64,000 nt of DNA from Polynucleobacter sp. Latsch14-2 (GCF_018881925.1 NZ_JACVPL010000003.1:62001-126000), one strand, 5' to 3'. Numbered from the stretch's first letter, positions 46,435 to 55,704 are shown. The notes: generated from the letters alone by a model not told the origin. Translations and numbers: made by a program.

Positions 46435-47490
46435 TTATGTAATTAAAGATGCAACGCCCCACTCTGCTGCACATGCATTCAGAGTGGCAAGCAATTCTGG
46501 TGAAATCGGAATACCTTCCTTCCTTCGTCTAGCAGACGTTGCAGCCGCGCCCTCTCCCGGAATATGAATATGCTCAACGCCAGGCAACTTTCTTGATTGA
46601 GCAATATCTTCAACCACCTGTGTCACGCGTGCCAAAAATAAATCTACGTCCCCAAAGGCGGCCGGGTCAACTGCAATCACGACTTGCCCAGTATTGGTTG
46701 TAAGTTCGTGACTAGCGTTGAAATCAATCGTGTCTTTACCTACAGCAGCCCCGTTCAAAGATCCAGCTAGCAAGCCCACCATTAATGCCAAGCCATATCC
46801 TTTGTAATCACCAATCGGTAATAAGGAGCCTTCGCCTGAGCGCTGTGGATCCGTCAAAGGCTTACCCTGCTTATCGATCATCCAACCTTCAGGCATCTGT
46901 TCGCCGCGCTGAGCCGCCAACTTGACCTTTCCATAAGCTGCCACAGTAGTAGCCATATCCAACAAAACAATAGGTCGATTTTTGGCAGGCACCGCAATAG
47001 CAATAGGATTGGTTGAGAGCAGCAAATCAATACCTCCCCAAGGAGCCATATGATTGGCATTTCCAACTGCCATATAGATTCCGACTAAACCAGCCTCTGC
47101 TATCGTTCTTACATAGACAGAGGCAGCGCCTGAGTGATTACCATGATGACTGCCAATCCATGACACCCCAAATTGACGCGCTCGTGCAATTGCAAGCTCC
47201 ACGGATTTAGCCATGACCAAGTGCCCTAACGCATTATCACCATCGATCAAAGCTGTTGCGCCACGATCCTTGTCTACCCGAATATTAGGCTGCAAATTAG
47301 CACCCCCAGCTTTAATGCGCTTCATGTAAGCCGGCAAACGAAAAATGCCATGCCCGTCCGCGCCAGCTAGATCAGAACACACCATGAGATGTCCTACTTG
47401 CTGAGCATCATCCGCAGGAACTCCTGCTGCTACCAGTACTTGTGCAATGAATTCTTCGGCCCTTGCAACCGTAATTTTTTTTGTAGTCAT
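46435..47490 (-). CDS. Ldh-family oxidoreductase (malate/L-lactate dehydrogenase type)
   Basis: An NAD(P)-dependent 2-hydroxyacid dehydrogenase unrelated to the classical lactate dehydrogenase fold. I start at the ATG of MTTKKITVARAEE (351 residues), 5 bp after the upstream gene's stop; a longer TTG frame adds eight residues inside that gene. Landmarks: GADGHGIFRLPAYMKRI near the N-terminus, VSWIGSHHGNHSGAASVY with the catalytic His, and STNPIAIAVPAKNRP. Family members act on malate, lactate, sulfolactate or ureidoglycolate; this one is unassigned. No ribosome site is visible, so coupling to the upstream gene is likely. Confidence 0.85.
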   Translation of the reverse strand: MTTKKITVARAEEFIAQVLVAAGVPADDAQQVGHLMVCSDLAGADGHGIFRLPAYMKRIKAGGANLQPNIRVDKDRGATALIDGDNALGHLVMAKSVELAIARARQFGVSWIGSHHGNHSGAASVYVRTIAEAGLVGIYMAVGNANHMAPWGGIDLLLSTNPIAIAVPAKNRPIVLLDMATTVAAYGKVKLAAQRGEQMPEGWMIDKQGKPLTDPQRSGEGSLLPIGDYKGYGLALMVGLLAGSLNGAAVGKDTIDFNASHELTTNTGQVVIAVDPAAFGDVDLFLARVTQVVEDIAQSRKLPGVEHIHIPGEGAAATSARRRKEGIPISPELLATLNACAAEWGVASLIT

Positions 47491-47495
47491 TTTAT

Positions 47496-48629
47496 TTATG
47501 CAATCTTGGTCCAAGCCGCTTTACCGGCATATTTTTTTACGGCCGCTTCATCAAACTCGAATCCTAAGCCAGGGGTTTTATGCAAAATCAAATCACCATT
47601 TTTAAAGGTCAATTGTTTATTAATCAATCGACGGAAATTGAGTACTTGATCATCTAAAAAAAACTCTACGAAACGCGCATTTGGAGTTGCTGCAACCAAA
47701 GGTGCATGCAAGTCGTGCATCCAATGCGGACAAACCGTAATACCCTTGACATCAGCATAGGCAGAGATACGGCGCCACTCAGTAATACCGCCACAGACAG
47801 CAGCGTCTGATTGCAAAATGGCTGCGCCACCCGCATCAATCAATTCCCTAAAACGCCAGCGACCCGCCTCCATCTCGCCGGTCGCTACATTAATTTTAGT
47901 TTGACGAGCCAAGGCAGCATGCAAATCAATTGCATCTGGAGAAAATGGCTCCTCAATCCAGTATGGGTTGTAGGCCTCAAAGCGCCGCACATACTCAAGC
48001 GCTGTTGGCAAATCTCGCCAAGCATTATTAGCATCGAGTGTTAGCAAAACATCTTCGCCAATTGCTTTGCGAGCAGCCTTAACACGCGCCTCCTCTTCGC
48101 GAGGAGATAGTCGACCGACTTTCATTTTGACGGCCTTGAAACCTTGTTTTACGTACGACTCCATCTCCTTACCTAACTTGGCAGGCGTTTTACCCTCTAG
48201 GTAATAGCCGCCACTTGCATAAGCAGGCACGCGATCCTCAACAACAGCACCAAGATAATGATGCAGGGGAAGTTTGGCAGCGCGCGCATTGAGATCCCAA
48301 AGTGCTGTATCTAAAATAGAGATGCCCCTCATGACGGCACCCGAACGACCTTGCAAAATGGATTCGTTATACATCTCCATCCACAAGCCTTCACTCCGAT
48401 GGCTATTTTGTCCAATCAGTTTAGGCGCAAGTAATTGTTCCACTGCCACTTTAGCAATGTCGCCACCTGCGCTACCGACGTAACAAAATCCAATACCCTC
48501 ATTACCATCTTTGCCGCGCACCTTCACTAAACAATAATGGCGTTCCGAAACAGTTCTTGTCGAAAAAGAGGTTACCTTATCTAAAGGGACTGCAACTGAG
48601 GCAACTTGTATGGACTCGATGATAGGCAT
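47496..48629 (-). CDS. Mandelate racemase/muconate-lactonising enzyme family protein
   Basis: A 377-residue enolase-superfamily TIM barrel with N-terminal capping domain. The catalytic lysine pair is Lys168 and Lys170 (KAVKMKVG). Metal ligands are Asp199 (LTLDANNAW), Glu226 (WIEEPFS) and Glu252 (TGEMEAG). A His-Asp dyad, His302 with Asp275 (QSDAAVCGG, VCPHWMHD), places it in the mandelate-racemase subgroup, which includes acid-sugar dehydratases. Abstraction of an alpha proton from a carboxylate is therefore expected; the exact acid is unknown. It is followed by the Ldh-family and Bug 7 genes. Confidence 0.88.
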   Translation of the reverse strand: MPIIESIQVASVAVPLDKVTSFSTRTVSERHYCLVKVRGKDGNEGIGFCYVGSAGGDIAKVAVEQLLAPKLIGQNSHRSEGLWMEMYNESILQGRSGAVMRGISILDTALWDLNARAAKLPLHHYLGAVVEDRVPAYASGGYYLEGKTPAKLGKEMESYVKQGFKAVKMKVGRLSPREEEARVKAARKAIGEDVLLTLDANNAWRDLPTALEYVRRFEAYNPYWIEEPFSPDAIDLHAALARQTKINVATGEMEAGRWRFRELIDAGGAAILQSDAAVCGGITEWRRISAYADVKGITVCPHWMHDLHAPLVAATPNARFVEFFLDDQVLNFRRLINKQLTFKNGDLILHKTPGLGFEFDEAAVKKYAGKAAWTKIA

Positions 48630-48735
48630 ATGGGCTCCTTAATCAAAAAATGATTGTATCTAGAATTTAAATCGTCAGAGCATTCTTAAATAAGGAATAA
48701 TTCAGGTTCAAACCAATATTGTTAATGGGTGAAAT

Positions 48736-49662
48736 ATGAGTAAAGTCGTGATCATTGGCACAGGCACAATGGGTGTTGGTATCGCCGCCGGATTTCTAGC
48801 TTATGGCGCAAAAACCATTATTTTGGGTCGCGATCAGGCTAAGGCTGATGGTACTTTTAAAGCAATTGAGGCTTACGCTGACGCAGTTGATCCTAAATGG
48901 CGTGATCTGGGCGGGCAACTCATCGGTGGGACTATCGCCGCTTGGAATGACTGGGCTGATACCGACCTTGTTGTTGAAACCGTGTCAGAGCGCATGGATC
49001 TCAAAATAGCGCTTTTTGCAGACTTAGATAAGCGTGTTCCAGCGCATGTACCGATTGGTAGTAACAGTTCAGGCTTTCCAATTAGCAATATTGCAAAAGG
49101 CTTAACAACCGCTAACCGGATGTTTAATGCTCACTACTTCATGCCGGCTCACGTTGTCCCGCTAGTGGAAATTGTTTTAGGCGAAAAATCAGATCCCACC
49201 TTAGCTGAGAAGGTATGTGACTTCTATCGTGCGCATGGCAAAAAACCGGTACTTGTTAAAAAAGATATTCCTGGCTTTTTAGCTAATCGCATTCAACACG
49301 CCCTAATGCGTGAAGCTCTCTCGCTAGTTCAAGAGGGCATTGCGACCCCAGAAGATATAGACACTGCCGTGCGCTATAGCTTTGGTTTTCGCTATGCTGC
49401 AGTAGGTCCCATGACGCAAAAAGAAATTTCTGGTTGGGAAGGTATGACTTTGGCTGCCGAAGTGATTTATCCATCCCTCTCCAATATTGCCGCGCCCCCT
49501 GCCTGCGTGATGGATCTTGTAAAGGCCGGTAAAAGTGGTATTGCCAAAGGTGAAGGCTTTAAGAAATGGCCAACAGACGAGGCTGCTAGAGTGAAAAAGA
49601 ATTATGAAATCCGTCTAAAAGCAGCATTTGATGTGCTAAAAATAGCGCCAGATGAAACTTAA
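48736..49662 (+). CDS. 3-hydroxyacyl-CoA dehydrogenase-like protein 2
   Basis: A 308-residue paralogue of the gene at 39405, in the opposite orientation on the far side of the TRAP block. Rossmann loop GTGTMGVGIAAG; active-site region AHYFMPAHVVPLVEIVLG, again with Met in place of the family's Asn; NRIQHALMREALSLV follows. It is divergent from the mandelate-racemase-family gene. Two such paralogues bracketing one catabolic block suggest two oxidation steps, or one enzyme per stereoisomer (inference). Confidence 0.82.
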   Translation: MSKVVIIGTGTMGVGIAAGFLAYGAKTIILGRDQAKADGTFKAIEAYADAVDPKWRDLGGQLIGGTIAAWNDWADTDLVVETVSERMDLKIALFADLDKRVPAHVPIGSNSSGFPISNIAKGLTTANRMFNAHYFMPAHVVPLVEIVLGEKSDPTLAEKVCDFYRAHGKKPVLVKKDIPGFLANRIQHALMREALSLVQEGIATPEDIDTAVRYSFGFRYAAVGPMTQKEISGWEGMTLAAEVIYPSLSNIAAPPACVMDLVKAGKSGIAKGEGFKKWPTDEAARVKKNYEIRLKAAFDVLKIAPDET

Positions 49663-49728
49663 CCCCGCACGCGCAATAGACCTTGAGGGTGCAGGTCAAA
49701 TTGCTGCAATACAACATAAATATCTGGG

Positions 49729-51222
49729 GTGGTATTCACATTATTAGATAATGAGCCAGTGAAAATAAATGTGAACCGCTGCAGACTCCTTCCCAGAGAA
49801 TTGCTGCTAGCTATCAGCCTCGCTTTCTTTATAGCAATTCAATGGCCTAGTATTGGTCTGATTGGCATTAGCCAAGCACAAACCAATAAAACGACTAATA
49901 AAAAAACGCCGCAAATACGCCAAAAAACTTCCATCCCCAGTACGAAATCGGTTGGGTTTAAAGATATAGCAGCAGGCAAGTTATCCAAATCGAATAGCCT
50001 AAATCCTGAACTCTTCCGCAAGAAAGATGCTAACGAGTTTGTTGGCGATACTCTGGGTAACTTGGATTACCGCGTGCAACGTGGTTGCTATAGACGCAGT
50101 TTCAGCGAAAGTAATTTGCCAGCCAACCTAAGCATCGACAACCCTCAACTTTCTGAATTTTTTAAGAATCAAACCAAGGGCTTTTTTGATCGGATGCGTG
50201 GTAATTGCATCCCTTACGCAGTTGCCTTTGGAAGTCGTAATCGCTTTGATTCTCTGAGCATCATGAATGGCCCTATACAGGATAGCAAAACAGAGATTTT
50301 GACCTTCACCCCATCAGCAGCTGGTGGCTTCTTGGTGCAACAAGATTACCTAAAAGATGAATCTTCGCGCTATACCGAAATTGAGCTACCGCTTCGGGAC
50401 GTTCTCTACGACCCGCGCAAAGTGAGTGACAAGCTTCCGGTAGAACTTGTGTGGGAGCTCAACTCGCTGATTAAGCAAATCTACCCTGAAGAAAGTAATT
50501 CCCTAGAAAACACTGACAGCATTGTGCGTTTACTAGTCGACTTTGGAGATCGCGATCATTGGGCGCAAATTTGGGCGACAGAAATCCTAGACCCCAGCAC
50601 TAAAGAGGTATTCGCCAGTGCCTTCTGGTTAGAGCGGGATGACATTCCAGGCGGCTTCTTTACTGGAAGCGGCGAAGCTATTGAACGCGCTTTTTGGACT
50701 AACCCTCTAAGCTATCGACGAATTTCCCGTGGGGTTGGGAATGTACCGGTTTCTCGGAGAAAACCCAGCAAGATTGCCGCCAATACCAACGCCACAAAAC
50801 CGGCGGCAGTCCCCCAACAACGTTACCGAGCACACATGGGAGTTGACTATGCAGCCCCAATTGGCACACCCATATTTAGCGTAGCAAATGGCAAAGTAGT
50901 CCACCTTGGCTTTAGTGGTGCATTTGGCAACCTCATCATCCTCGAGCATGACGGGGGGTATAGAACTTACTACGCACACTTGAGTAATTACAACGTTGAA
51001 CTCGCCCTAGGCAATGAAGTACGGCGCGGCCTTGAAATTGGTTACGTAGGAACTACGGGGAGATCGACTGGTCCGCATCTCCACTTCGAACTCAGAAAAG
51101 ATGGGGTCTATGTAGATCCATATTCTTCTCGCATGCAATTAGATTTATGGTCAATGCGCGACACTGAGAGCGGTCAGCTCACTCGAGAAATTCTTCTATT
51201 GGGTAGCCCACCCAAGCTTTAG
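49729..51222 (+). CDS. M23-family metallopeptidase (LytM domain)
   Basis: A peptidoglycan-directed zinc endopeptidase exported across the inner membrane. The 497 residues begin with a signal-anchor (about 23-45, ending near AQT), then a large middle domain (about 100-345) typical of DUF-type M23 partners. The LytM domain follows at about 365-465, with zinc ligands His369 and Asp373 (HMGVD) and His450 and His452 (PHLHFEL). The start is uncertain: GTG at 49729 is used; GTG at 49759 is an alternative that would keep the anchor. Confidence 0.88.
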   Translation: MVFTLLDNEPVKINVNRCRLLPRELLLAISLAFFIAIQWPSIGLIGISQAQTNKTTNKKTPQIRQKTSIPSTKSVGFKDIAAGKLSKSNSLNPELFRKKDANEFVGDTLGNLDYRVQRGCYRRSFSESNLPANLSIDNPQLSEFFKNQTKGFFDRMRGNCIPYAVAFGSRNRFDSLSIMNGPIQDSKTEILTFTPSAAGGFLVQQDYLKDESSRYTEIELPLRDVLYDPRKVSDKLPVELVWELNSLIKQIYPEESNSLENTDSIVRLLVDFGDRDHWAQIWATEILDPSTKEVFASAFWLERDDIPGGFFTGSGEAIERAFWTNPLSYRRISRGVGNVPVSRRKPSKIAANTNATKPAAVPQQRYRAHMGVDYAAPIGTPIFSVANGKVVHLGFSGAFGNLIILEHDGGYRTYYAHLSNYNVELALGNEVRRGLEIGYVGTTGRSTGPHLHFELRKDGVYVDPYSSRMQLDLWSMRDTESGQLTREILLLGSPPKL

Positions 51223-51238
51223 GATCAACCCTTGATCC
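51222..51238 (+). terminator. Short hairpin after the M23 gene
   Basis: GGATCAA and TTGATCC form a perfect 7-bp stem with a 3-nt CCC loop, directly at the M23 stop codon. No T-run follows; possible weak terminator. Confidence 0.35.
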
Positions 51239-51253
51239 CGGTTATCTGTGGAT

Positions 51254-51282
51254 AAAAAAATAGGGCCCTTCCGGACCCCATT
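51254..51282 (-). terminator. Intrinsic terminator after the universal stress gene
   Basis: On the minus strand AATGGGGTCC pairs with GGGCCCTATT (two G-T wobbles) around a GGAA tetraloop, followed by seven T. It lies 19 nt past the stop codon. Confidence 0.8.
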
Positions 51283-51301
51283 CTATTTAAGCGGATCGCA
51301 A

Positions 51302-51739
51302 TCAGCCCAACACCAACACGGGCAACTTTGAGTGGACAATCACCTCATGAGTTTCGCTACCCAAAAGCATGCTCTTAATACCAGTACGCTTATGTGATGC
51401 CATCACAATAACATCTGCCTTTGCTTTTTTGGCGCCATCCAAAATACCTTCAGCCAAGTTAGAGGTCTTGATATGCAGTGTCTTCGCTTTTACTGTACCA
51501 AGTTGCGTTTGTGCTTTTTTAAACACATCTGCTGCGTAGGCATCACATGCCTTGGTGTGCTCTTTTGCACTAACGCCATATGCCATAGTGCTATCTGAAT
51601 ACACCATTGGAGGTAAAGGATCAGAAACATACACTAAAGTCACCGCGGCAGCATCAGCCTTGGCAAGTTCAGCAACCTTTTTCAAGGACTTCTTACTTAC
51701 GTCAGAACCATCCACGGGTACCAATAAATGCTTAAACAT
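51302..51739 (-). CDS. Universal stress protein (UspA family)
   Basis: A 145-residue cytoplasmic protein with the Usp alpha/beta fold. Typical features are FKHLLVPVDGSDVSKKSLKK at the N-terminus, and the ATP-binding stretch VMASHKRTGIKSMLLGSETH near the C-terminus with the G-2x-G-9x-G-S pattern. That pattern marks nucleotide-binding UspFG/MJ0577-type members. Often induced under stress or low oxygen, but no FNR box is visible upstream. A GGGAG ribosome site is present. Confidence 0.9.
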   Translation of the reverse strand: MFKHLLVPVDGSDVSKKSLKKVAELAKADAAAVTLVYVSDPLPPMVYSDSTMAYGVSAKEHTKACDAYAADVFKKAQTQLGTVKAKTLHIKTSNLAEGILDGAKKAKADVIVMASHKRTGIKSMLLGSETHEVIVHSKLPVLVLG

Positions 51740-51824
51740 ATCAACTCCCTTTAAATTAAACTAATTCACTACTCTTTCCATCATAATACTGAATAACAAG
51801 ATGCAAAAGTACAAAGGGTAAAAA

Positions 51825-52226
51825 TTGCTCCGGTATTTATTAGTCTATCTCACGTTTCTACTTAGCCTGCTGACTATTGACTTAATCTGGCTACTAGGAA
51901 TCGCCAAAAACCTCTATCGCGATGATATGGGCGATCTAATGGCCCTTGAACCCAAGCTTTGGGCCGGTCTGAGCTTCTACCTTTTATATGCAATTGGGGT
52001 ATGCACTTTCGTCATCGTTCCAGCCCTTTCAAGGCAATCTTGGATTTATGCATTGCAATTTGGCGCCCTCTTTGGTCTATTTTGTTATATGACTTACGAC
52101 CTCACCAACCTCGCCGTCATAAGAGATTTTCCGACACGCTTAGCATTCGTGGATATTGCCTGGGGAAGTCTGGTCACCGCAGCATGTTCTAGTCTCGCGT
52201 ACTGGGCAGGCACTCGAGTCTCCTAG
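51825..52226 (+). CDS. DUF2177-family membrane protein
   Basis: 133 residues, four predicted membrane segments. DUF2177 features are visible: an early Asp in the first helix (LLTIDLIWLLGIA), GLFCYMTYDLTNLAVIRDF and FVDIAWGSLVTAA. The start is TTG with AAAGGG upstream. Function unknown. It precedes the SulP transporter gene by 18 bp, so the two are probably co-transcribed. Confidence 0.8.
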   Translation: MLRYLLVYLTFLLSLLTIDLIWLLGIAKNLYRDDMGDLMALEPKLWAGLSFYLLYAIGVCTFVIVPALSRQSWIYALQFGALFGLFCYMTYDLTNLAVIRDFPTRLAFVDIAWGSLVTAACSSLAYWAGTRVS

Positions 52227-52244
52227 AGCGCCCATAATTTTTCC

Positions 52245-53876
52245 ATGCTTTTTTACCCAAGACTTCTAAGCTCTTTTAAGGGCTACAACCGCGCCCTCTT
52301 TACGAAAGATATTTTTGCGGGACTAACGGTAGGCGTAGTTGCCCTACCTTTAGCAATGGCGTTTGCAATTGCAAGCGGACTTAAACCAGAGGCCGGTATT
52401 TTCACTGCCATCATTGCAGGGAGTTTGGTTTCTCTACTTGGTGGTAGTCGCGTACAAATCGGTGGACCCGCCGGGGCGTTTATTGTCATTGTGTATGGCA
52501 TAGTTGATCGCTACGGCGTGGCCAATTTATTACTAGCCACAGCCATGTCCGGAGTATTTCTATTTGCGATGGGCCTACTTCGCTTGGGCACCTTAGTTCG
52601 ATTTATTCCGATTGCAGTCATCATTGGCTTTACTAATGGCATTGCCTTTCTGATCGGCCTCTCTCAGCTTAAAGATTTTTTTGGTCTCACCACCCCTAAA
52701 ATGCCGGCCAATTTTTTTGGCAGTGTTCAAGCGCTATATACAGCTGCCGATACGGTAAATTTCATTGCATTAGCGCTAGCAATAGGTAGCTTGACCTTAC
52801 TTGTCCTCTGGAGGCGTTTTCAAAGTCACTTAGGTTGGTTAAGTCATCTCCCCGGCACTATAGTGGCAATGCTATTGGCCACCATCTTTACCGCAACCCT
52901 AAATCTTCCTGTCGATACGATCGGCAGTCGCTTTGGTGGAATCCCTTCCGGACTCCCGCATTTTGAATGGATCCCTGTCAATTGGGATACCGCGCAATTT
53001 ATGATCATGCCTGCGCTGACCCTTGCATTGCTTGGTTCAATTGAGTCGCTACTCTGCGCTAGAGTAGCCGATGGCATGATTCATGATCGCCACGAACCCA
53101 ACCAAGAGCTCATGGCCCAAGGTATTGCTAATTTAGCTAGTCCTTTCTTTGGCGGCATGCCAGCAACAGGCACCATTGCTCGAACTGTCACCAATATACA
53201 AAGCGGCGGGAGCACACCAATCGCAGGCATCGTTCATGCGCTCACACTCTTGTTTGTGATTTTATTTGCGGCTCCACTCGCAAAAAATATCCCATTAGCC
53301 AGTCTCGCAGCCATTTTGATGTTTGTTGCCTGGAATATGGGTGAGTGGCGTAAGTTTTTTGATCTTAAGCAATTTCGCTTAGCCTACCGGCTCACCATGC
53401 TGAGTGTTTTCGCGTTAACCGTCATACTGGATTTGACAATAGCGGTTGAAATTGGACTGCTGCTTGCATTTGTCACATTTATCTATCGAATTTCTAGCCT
53501 ATCTCGTTGCGAGCATGCTGATCTTAAAGATTTTCCAATCTTGAAAAATCAAGTTGGGAAGATTGATGCCTACCGTATCTATGGCGCAATTTTTTTTGGT
53601 GCCGTACAGTTACTGGAAAACATTGAAAAGAATTTGCCGAGCGAAACCTTAATACTCGATCTAAAAAATGTGATCTATGTTGATGCCTCGGGGATGGATA
53701 CCATCATGGAATTGAAATACCTATGTGATGCGGCAGGCGTCAAGCTCATTATTTGTGGGCTAGATCACCAGCCGCGTGATGTTGCTGAACGAAGCGGTCT
53801 ATTAAAGTCACTAAATACTGACTGTCAATATTCCGACCTTAGTTTAGGCGTCTTGGCAGCAACCAAGTCTCTCTAA
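52245..53876 (+). CDS. SulP-family inorganic anion transporter with STAS domain
   Basis: A 543-residue secondary transporter for sulfate, bicarbonate or related anions. The transmembrane core (about 1-410) includes LTVGVVALPLAMAFAIASGL and QIGGPAGAFIVIVYGIVDRY; the cytoplasmic STAS domain (about 430-540) includes LILDLKNVIYVDASGMDTIM. The STAS domain ends in the usual way. Substrate cannot be set from sequence. Its stop overlaps the convergent TauE/SafE gene by 4 bp. Confidence 0.9.
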   Translation: MLFYPRLLSSFKGYNRALFTKDIFAGLTVGVVALPLAMAFAIASGLKPEAGIFTAIIAGSLVSLLGGSRVQIGGPAGAFIVIVYGIVDRYGVANLLLATAMSGVFLFAMGLLRLGTLVRFIPIAVIIGFTNGIAFLIGLSQLKDFFGLTTPKMPANFFGSVQALYTAADTVNFIALALAIGSLTLLVLWRRFQSHLGWLSHLPGTIVAMLLATIFTATLNLPVDTIGSRFGGIPSGLPHFEWIPVNWDTAQFMIMPALTLALLGSIESLLCARVADGMIHDRHEPNQELMAQGIANLASPFFGGMPATGTIARTVTNIQSGGSTPIAGIVHALTLLFVILFAAPLAKNIPLASLAAILMFVAWNMGEWRKFFDLKQFRLAYRLTMLSVFALTVILDLTIAVEIGLLLAFVTFIYRISSLSRCEHADLKDFPILKNQVGKIDAYRIYGAIFFGAVQLLENIEKNLPSETLILDLKNVIYVDASGMDTIMELKYLCDAAGVKLIICGLDHQPRDVAERSGLLKSLNTDCQYSDLSLGVLAATKSL

Positions 53877-54592
53877 GAAAAACAAAAGCCACCTTTTAAC
53901 AAAGCCTCAGGTAGAACCCAGGCCCTGTAAAGACCAAATCCTCCGGCAGAAAAAAATAAACCCGCAGATAAATATCGGACCCCGCGGTAATGGCCAAACT
54001 GAGTCAGCGCCGCCGAAAATTTTGAGATTAATAACAGATTGGGCAAAGTACCCAAGCCAAATGCCAGCATTAAAGCTGCGCCAGTCAACACATCACCCGA
54101 CAGAAAAGCCAAGGGTAGGACGCTATAGACCAATGCACATGGCACTAAACCCCAGAGCATCCCACTGAACCACCGGGATGGTCGGCTGGCCATCTGCCCA
54201 AAATAATGGGCCCAATAGACTGCCATTTTTGCTCCAAACCACCTACCTGGGGAGGCTTGGCGCGCGCGCCCCTTCCAGAGCAGACGAATCCCCATCCAGA
54301 TCAAAAAACCTGCTGTAAGAGCGTATAAGGGGCGCTGGAGAGGGATAAGACTTTGCTGCCATACAAACACCCCTAACCAAGCAGCTAAGGCTCCTAGCAG
54401 CGCATAAGTCGTTAAGCGACCTAAGTGCATGATTAATTGCAGAGAAAAGAGCTTAGATTTGCTATGAATCGTGCCTGAAATGAGTGCTGGGCGCTCTATT
54501 GCGGCCGCTATTCCACCGCACATCAAGGCGCAGTGCCAACCACTCACCAGCGAGCCCAAAAAAGTGGCAAATAAGAGGCTAGCGCTTAGCAT
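53873..54592 (-). CDS. Sulfite exporter TauE/SafE-family protein (CcoH-neighbour type)
   Basis: A 239-residue membrane protein with six or so helices. The early motif GWHCALMCGGIAAA (18-31) and WGLVPCALVYSVLPLAFLSG are those of the short TauE/SafE-like (COG2836) group that commonly sits in cbb3 oxidase assembly clusters. That group may handle copper rather than sulfite (inference). It is divergent from fnr with 78 bp between them; this gap probably holds both promoters. No FNR box was found in it. Confidence 0.82.
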   Translation of the reverse strand: MLSASLLFATFLGSLVSGWHCALMCGGIAAAIERPALISGTIHSKSKLFSLQLIMHLGRLTTYALLGALAAWLGVFVWQQSLIPLQRPLYALTAGFLIWMGIRLLWKGRARQASPGRWFGAKMAVYWAHYFGQMASRPSRWFSGMLWGLVPCALVYSVLPLAFLSGDVLTGAALMLAFGLGTLPNLLLISKFSAALTQFGHYRGVRYLSAGLFFSAGGFGLYRAWVLPEALLKGGFCFS

Positions 54593-54670
54593 TGAAATGC
54601 CGCAATAAAAGGAAGAAAAGGCTTAGTAATCACCCCAATAGAATAAACTGGTCTCATAATTACATCCAAT

Positions 54671-55444
54671 ATGAATTACACAACCTCAGACTCCCCAAAC
54701 AGCAAATGCTCAGTTTGCGTTTTAGGGCAGTTTTGCCTGCCGGTTGGCCTTAGCGCTATCGATGTCAGCAGGGTAGACGCCTTAGTGAAGGAAAGGGTTC
54801 ATCTACAGAAAGGTGAAAGTCTCTACCGCCATGGTGATCCCCTTAGCTCGGTTTATAGCGTTCGTTTCGGCACTCTTAAGACTGAATACTGCCTCCAAGA
54901 TGGTCGTCAGCAAGTCATTGGCTTTCATCTACCTGGTGAAATATTGGGCCTAGATGGCATTGGTGAAGGTCACTATCAATCGGATGCAATTGCCTTGGAA
55001 GAAAGTGAAGTTTGTATCATTCGCTATGAAGCATTTGAAGATTTGGCACAGCAGATTCCAGTCCTACAGCAGCAGTTTCATAAGATCATGAGCCGAGAGC
55101 TCACTCAAGATCAACGCCATTTACTGTCTCTGGGTACTATGCGTGCCGAAGAGCGCTTAGCCGCTTTCTTACTCAATCTCTCCCAACGTTTAGCTGCGCG
55201 CGGTTATCTTAATAATGAATTCTACTTACGAATGAGTCGCGTGGAAATTGGTAGCTACTTAGGCATTCAGATTGAAACTGTGAGTAGGATGCTGTCTCGG
55301 TTTTCTGAGGCTGGATTAATTCAAATTAAACAACGTCATATCAAGCTCATTGATATGAATGGTCTCTATGAATTAGCTGGGGTTCCAAATCCAGAGCGCA
55401 ATGGAAAAGTTTGCAGCCCTGAAGCCAGGTTTCAAAAGATTTAA
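54671..55444 (+). CDS. fnr: Oxygen-sensing transcriptional regulator Fnr
   Basis: A Crp/Fnr-family regulator that binds DNA when a [4Fe-4S] cluster is intact, in low oxygen. The 257 residues keep all four cluster cysteines: Cys13, Cys16, Cys22 (C-x2-C-x5-C, same spacing as E. coli) and Cys115 (ESEVCIIRYE). The C-terminal helix-turn-helix contains ETVSRMLSRF, with the E-x2-SR recognition residues that read TTGAT half-sites. A matching site stands before ccoN in this window. It is convergent with the cco cluster's last gene, overlapping it by 4 bp. Confidence 0.95.
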   Translation: MNYTTSDSPNSKCSVCVLGQFCLPVGLSAIDVSRVDALVKERVHLQKGESLYRHGDPLSSVYSVRFGTLKTEYCLQDGRQQVIGFHLPGEILGLDGIGEGHYQSDAIALEESEVCIIRYEAFEDLAQQIPVLQQQFHKIMSRELTQDQRHLLSLGTMRAEERLAAFLLNLSQRLAARGYLNNEFYLRMSRVEIGSYLGIQIETVSRMLSRFSEAGLIQIKQRHIKLIDMNGLYELAGVPNPERNGKVCSPEARFQKI

Positions 55445-55704
55445 ATTAAGCCGCGATCAACAGGATCACCATCTTTAGGGGCTTCTATACCCGGCAAAAT
55501 ATAAGCCGTTAAGGCGCTTGAAAATGCGCAGAACATCCAAATTACAAAAAACCCTAGGGTGTAGATTCCCTCATCCGAAATATCAGGATGGTGACCAAAG
55601 AATAAAAGTTCAGAAGGATGGATCACGCTAAATAGTAAGCCCTCCGCTAAGCCTGCCACTAAAAAGGATGGCCACATAATCCAAATCAAAAGGCGGTACT
55701 TCAT
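55441..55704 (-). CDS. Small membrane protein downstream of ccoH, hypothetical
   Basis: An 87-residue protein with two predicted membrane helices (about 4-24, LLIWIMWPSFLVAGLAEG; about 47-70, YTLGFFVIWMFCAFSSALTA) and a polar C-terminus. I do not recognise a family. It is last in the cco transcript and its ATG overlaps the ccoH-like stop (ATGA), so it is translated with it. A role in oxidase assembly is a context inference. Confidence 0.7.
   Translation of the reverse strand: MKYRLLIWIMWPSFLVAGLAEGLLFSVIHPSELLFFGHHPDISDEGIYTLGFFVIWMFCAFSSALTAYILPGIEAPKDGDPVDRGLI

Noticed and set aside
51222-51238. Possible FNR-like site (ATCAA and TTGAT) after the M23 gene
   Set aside because: The half-sites are in the inverted order and only 3 bp apart, so it is a hairpin and not an FNR box.
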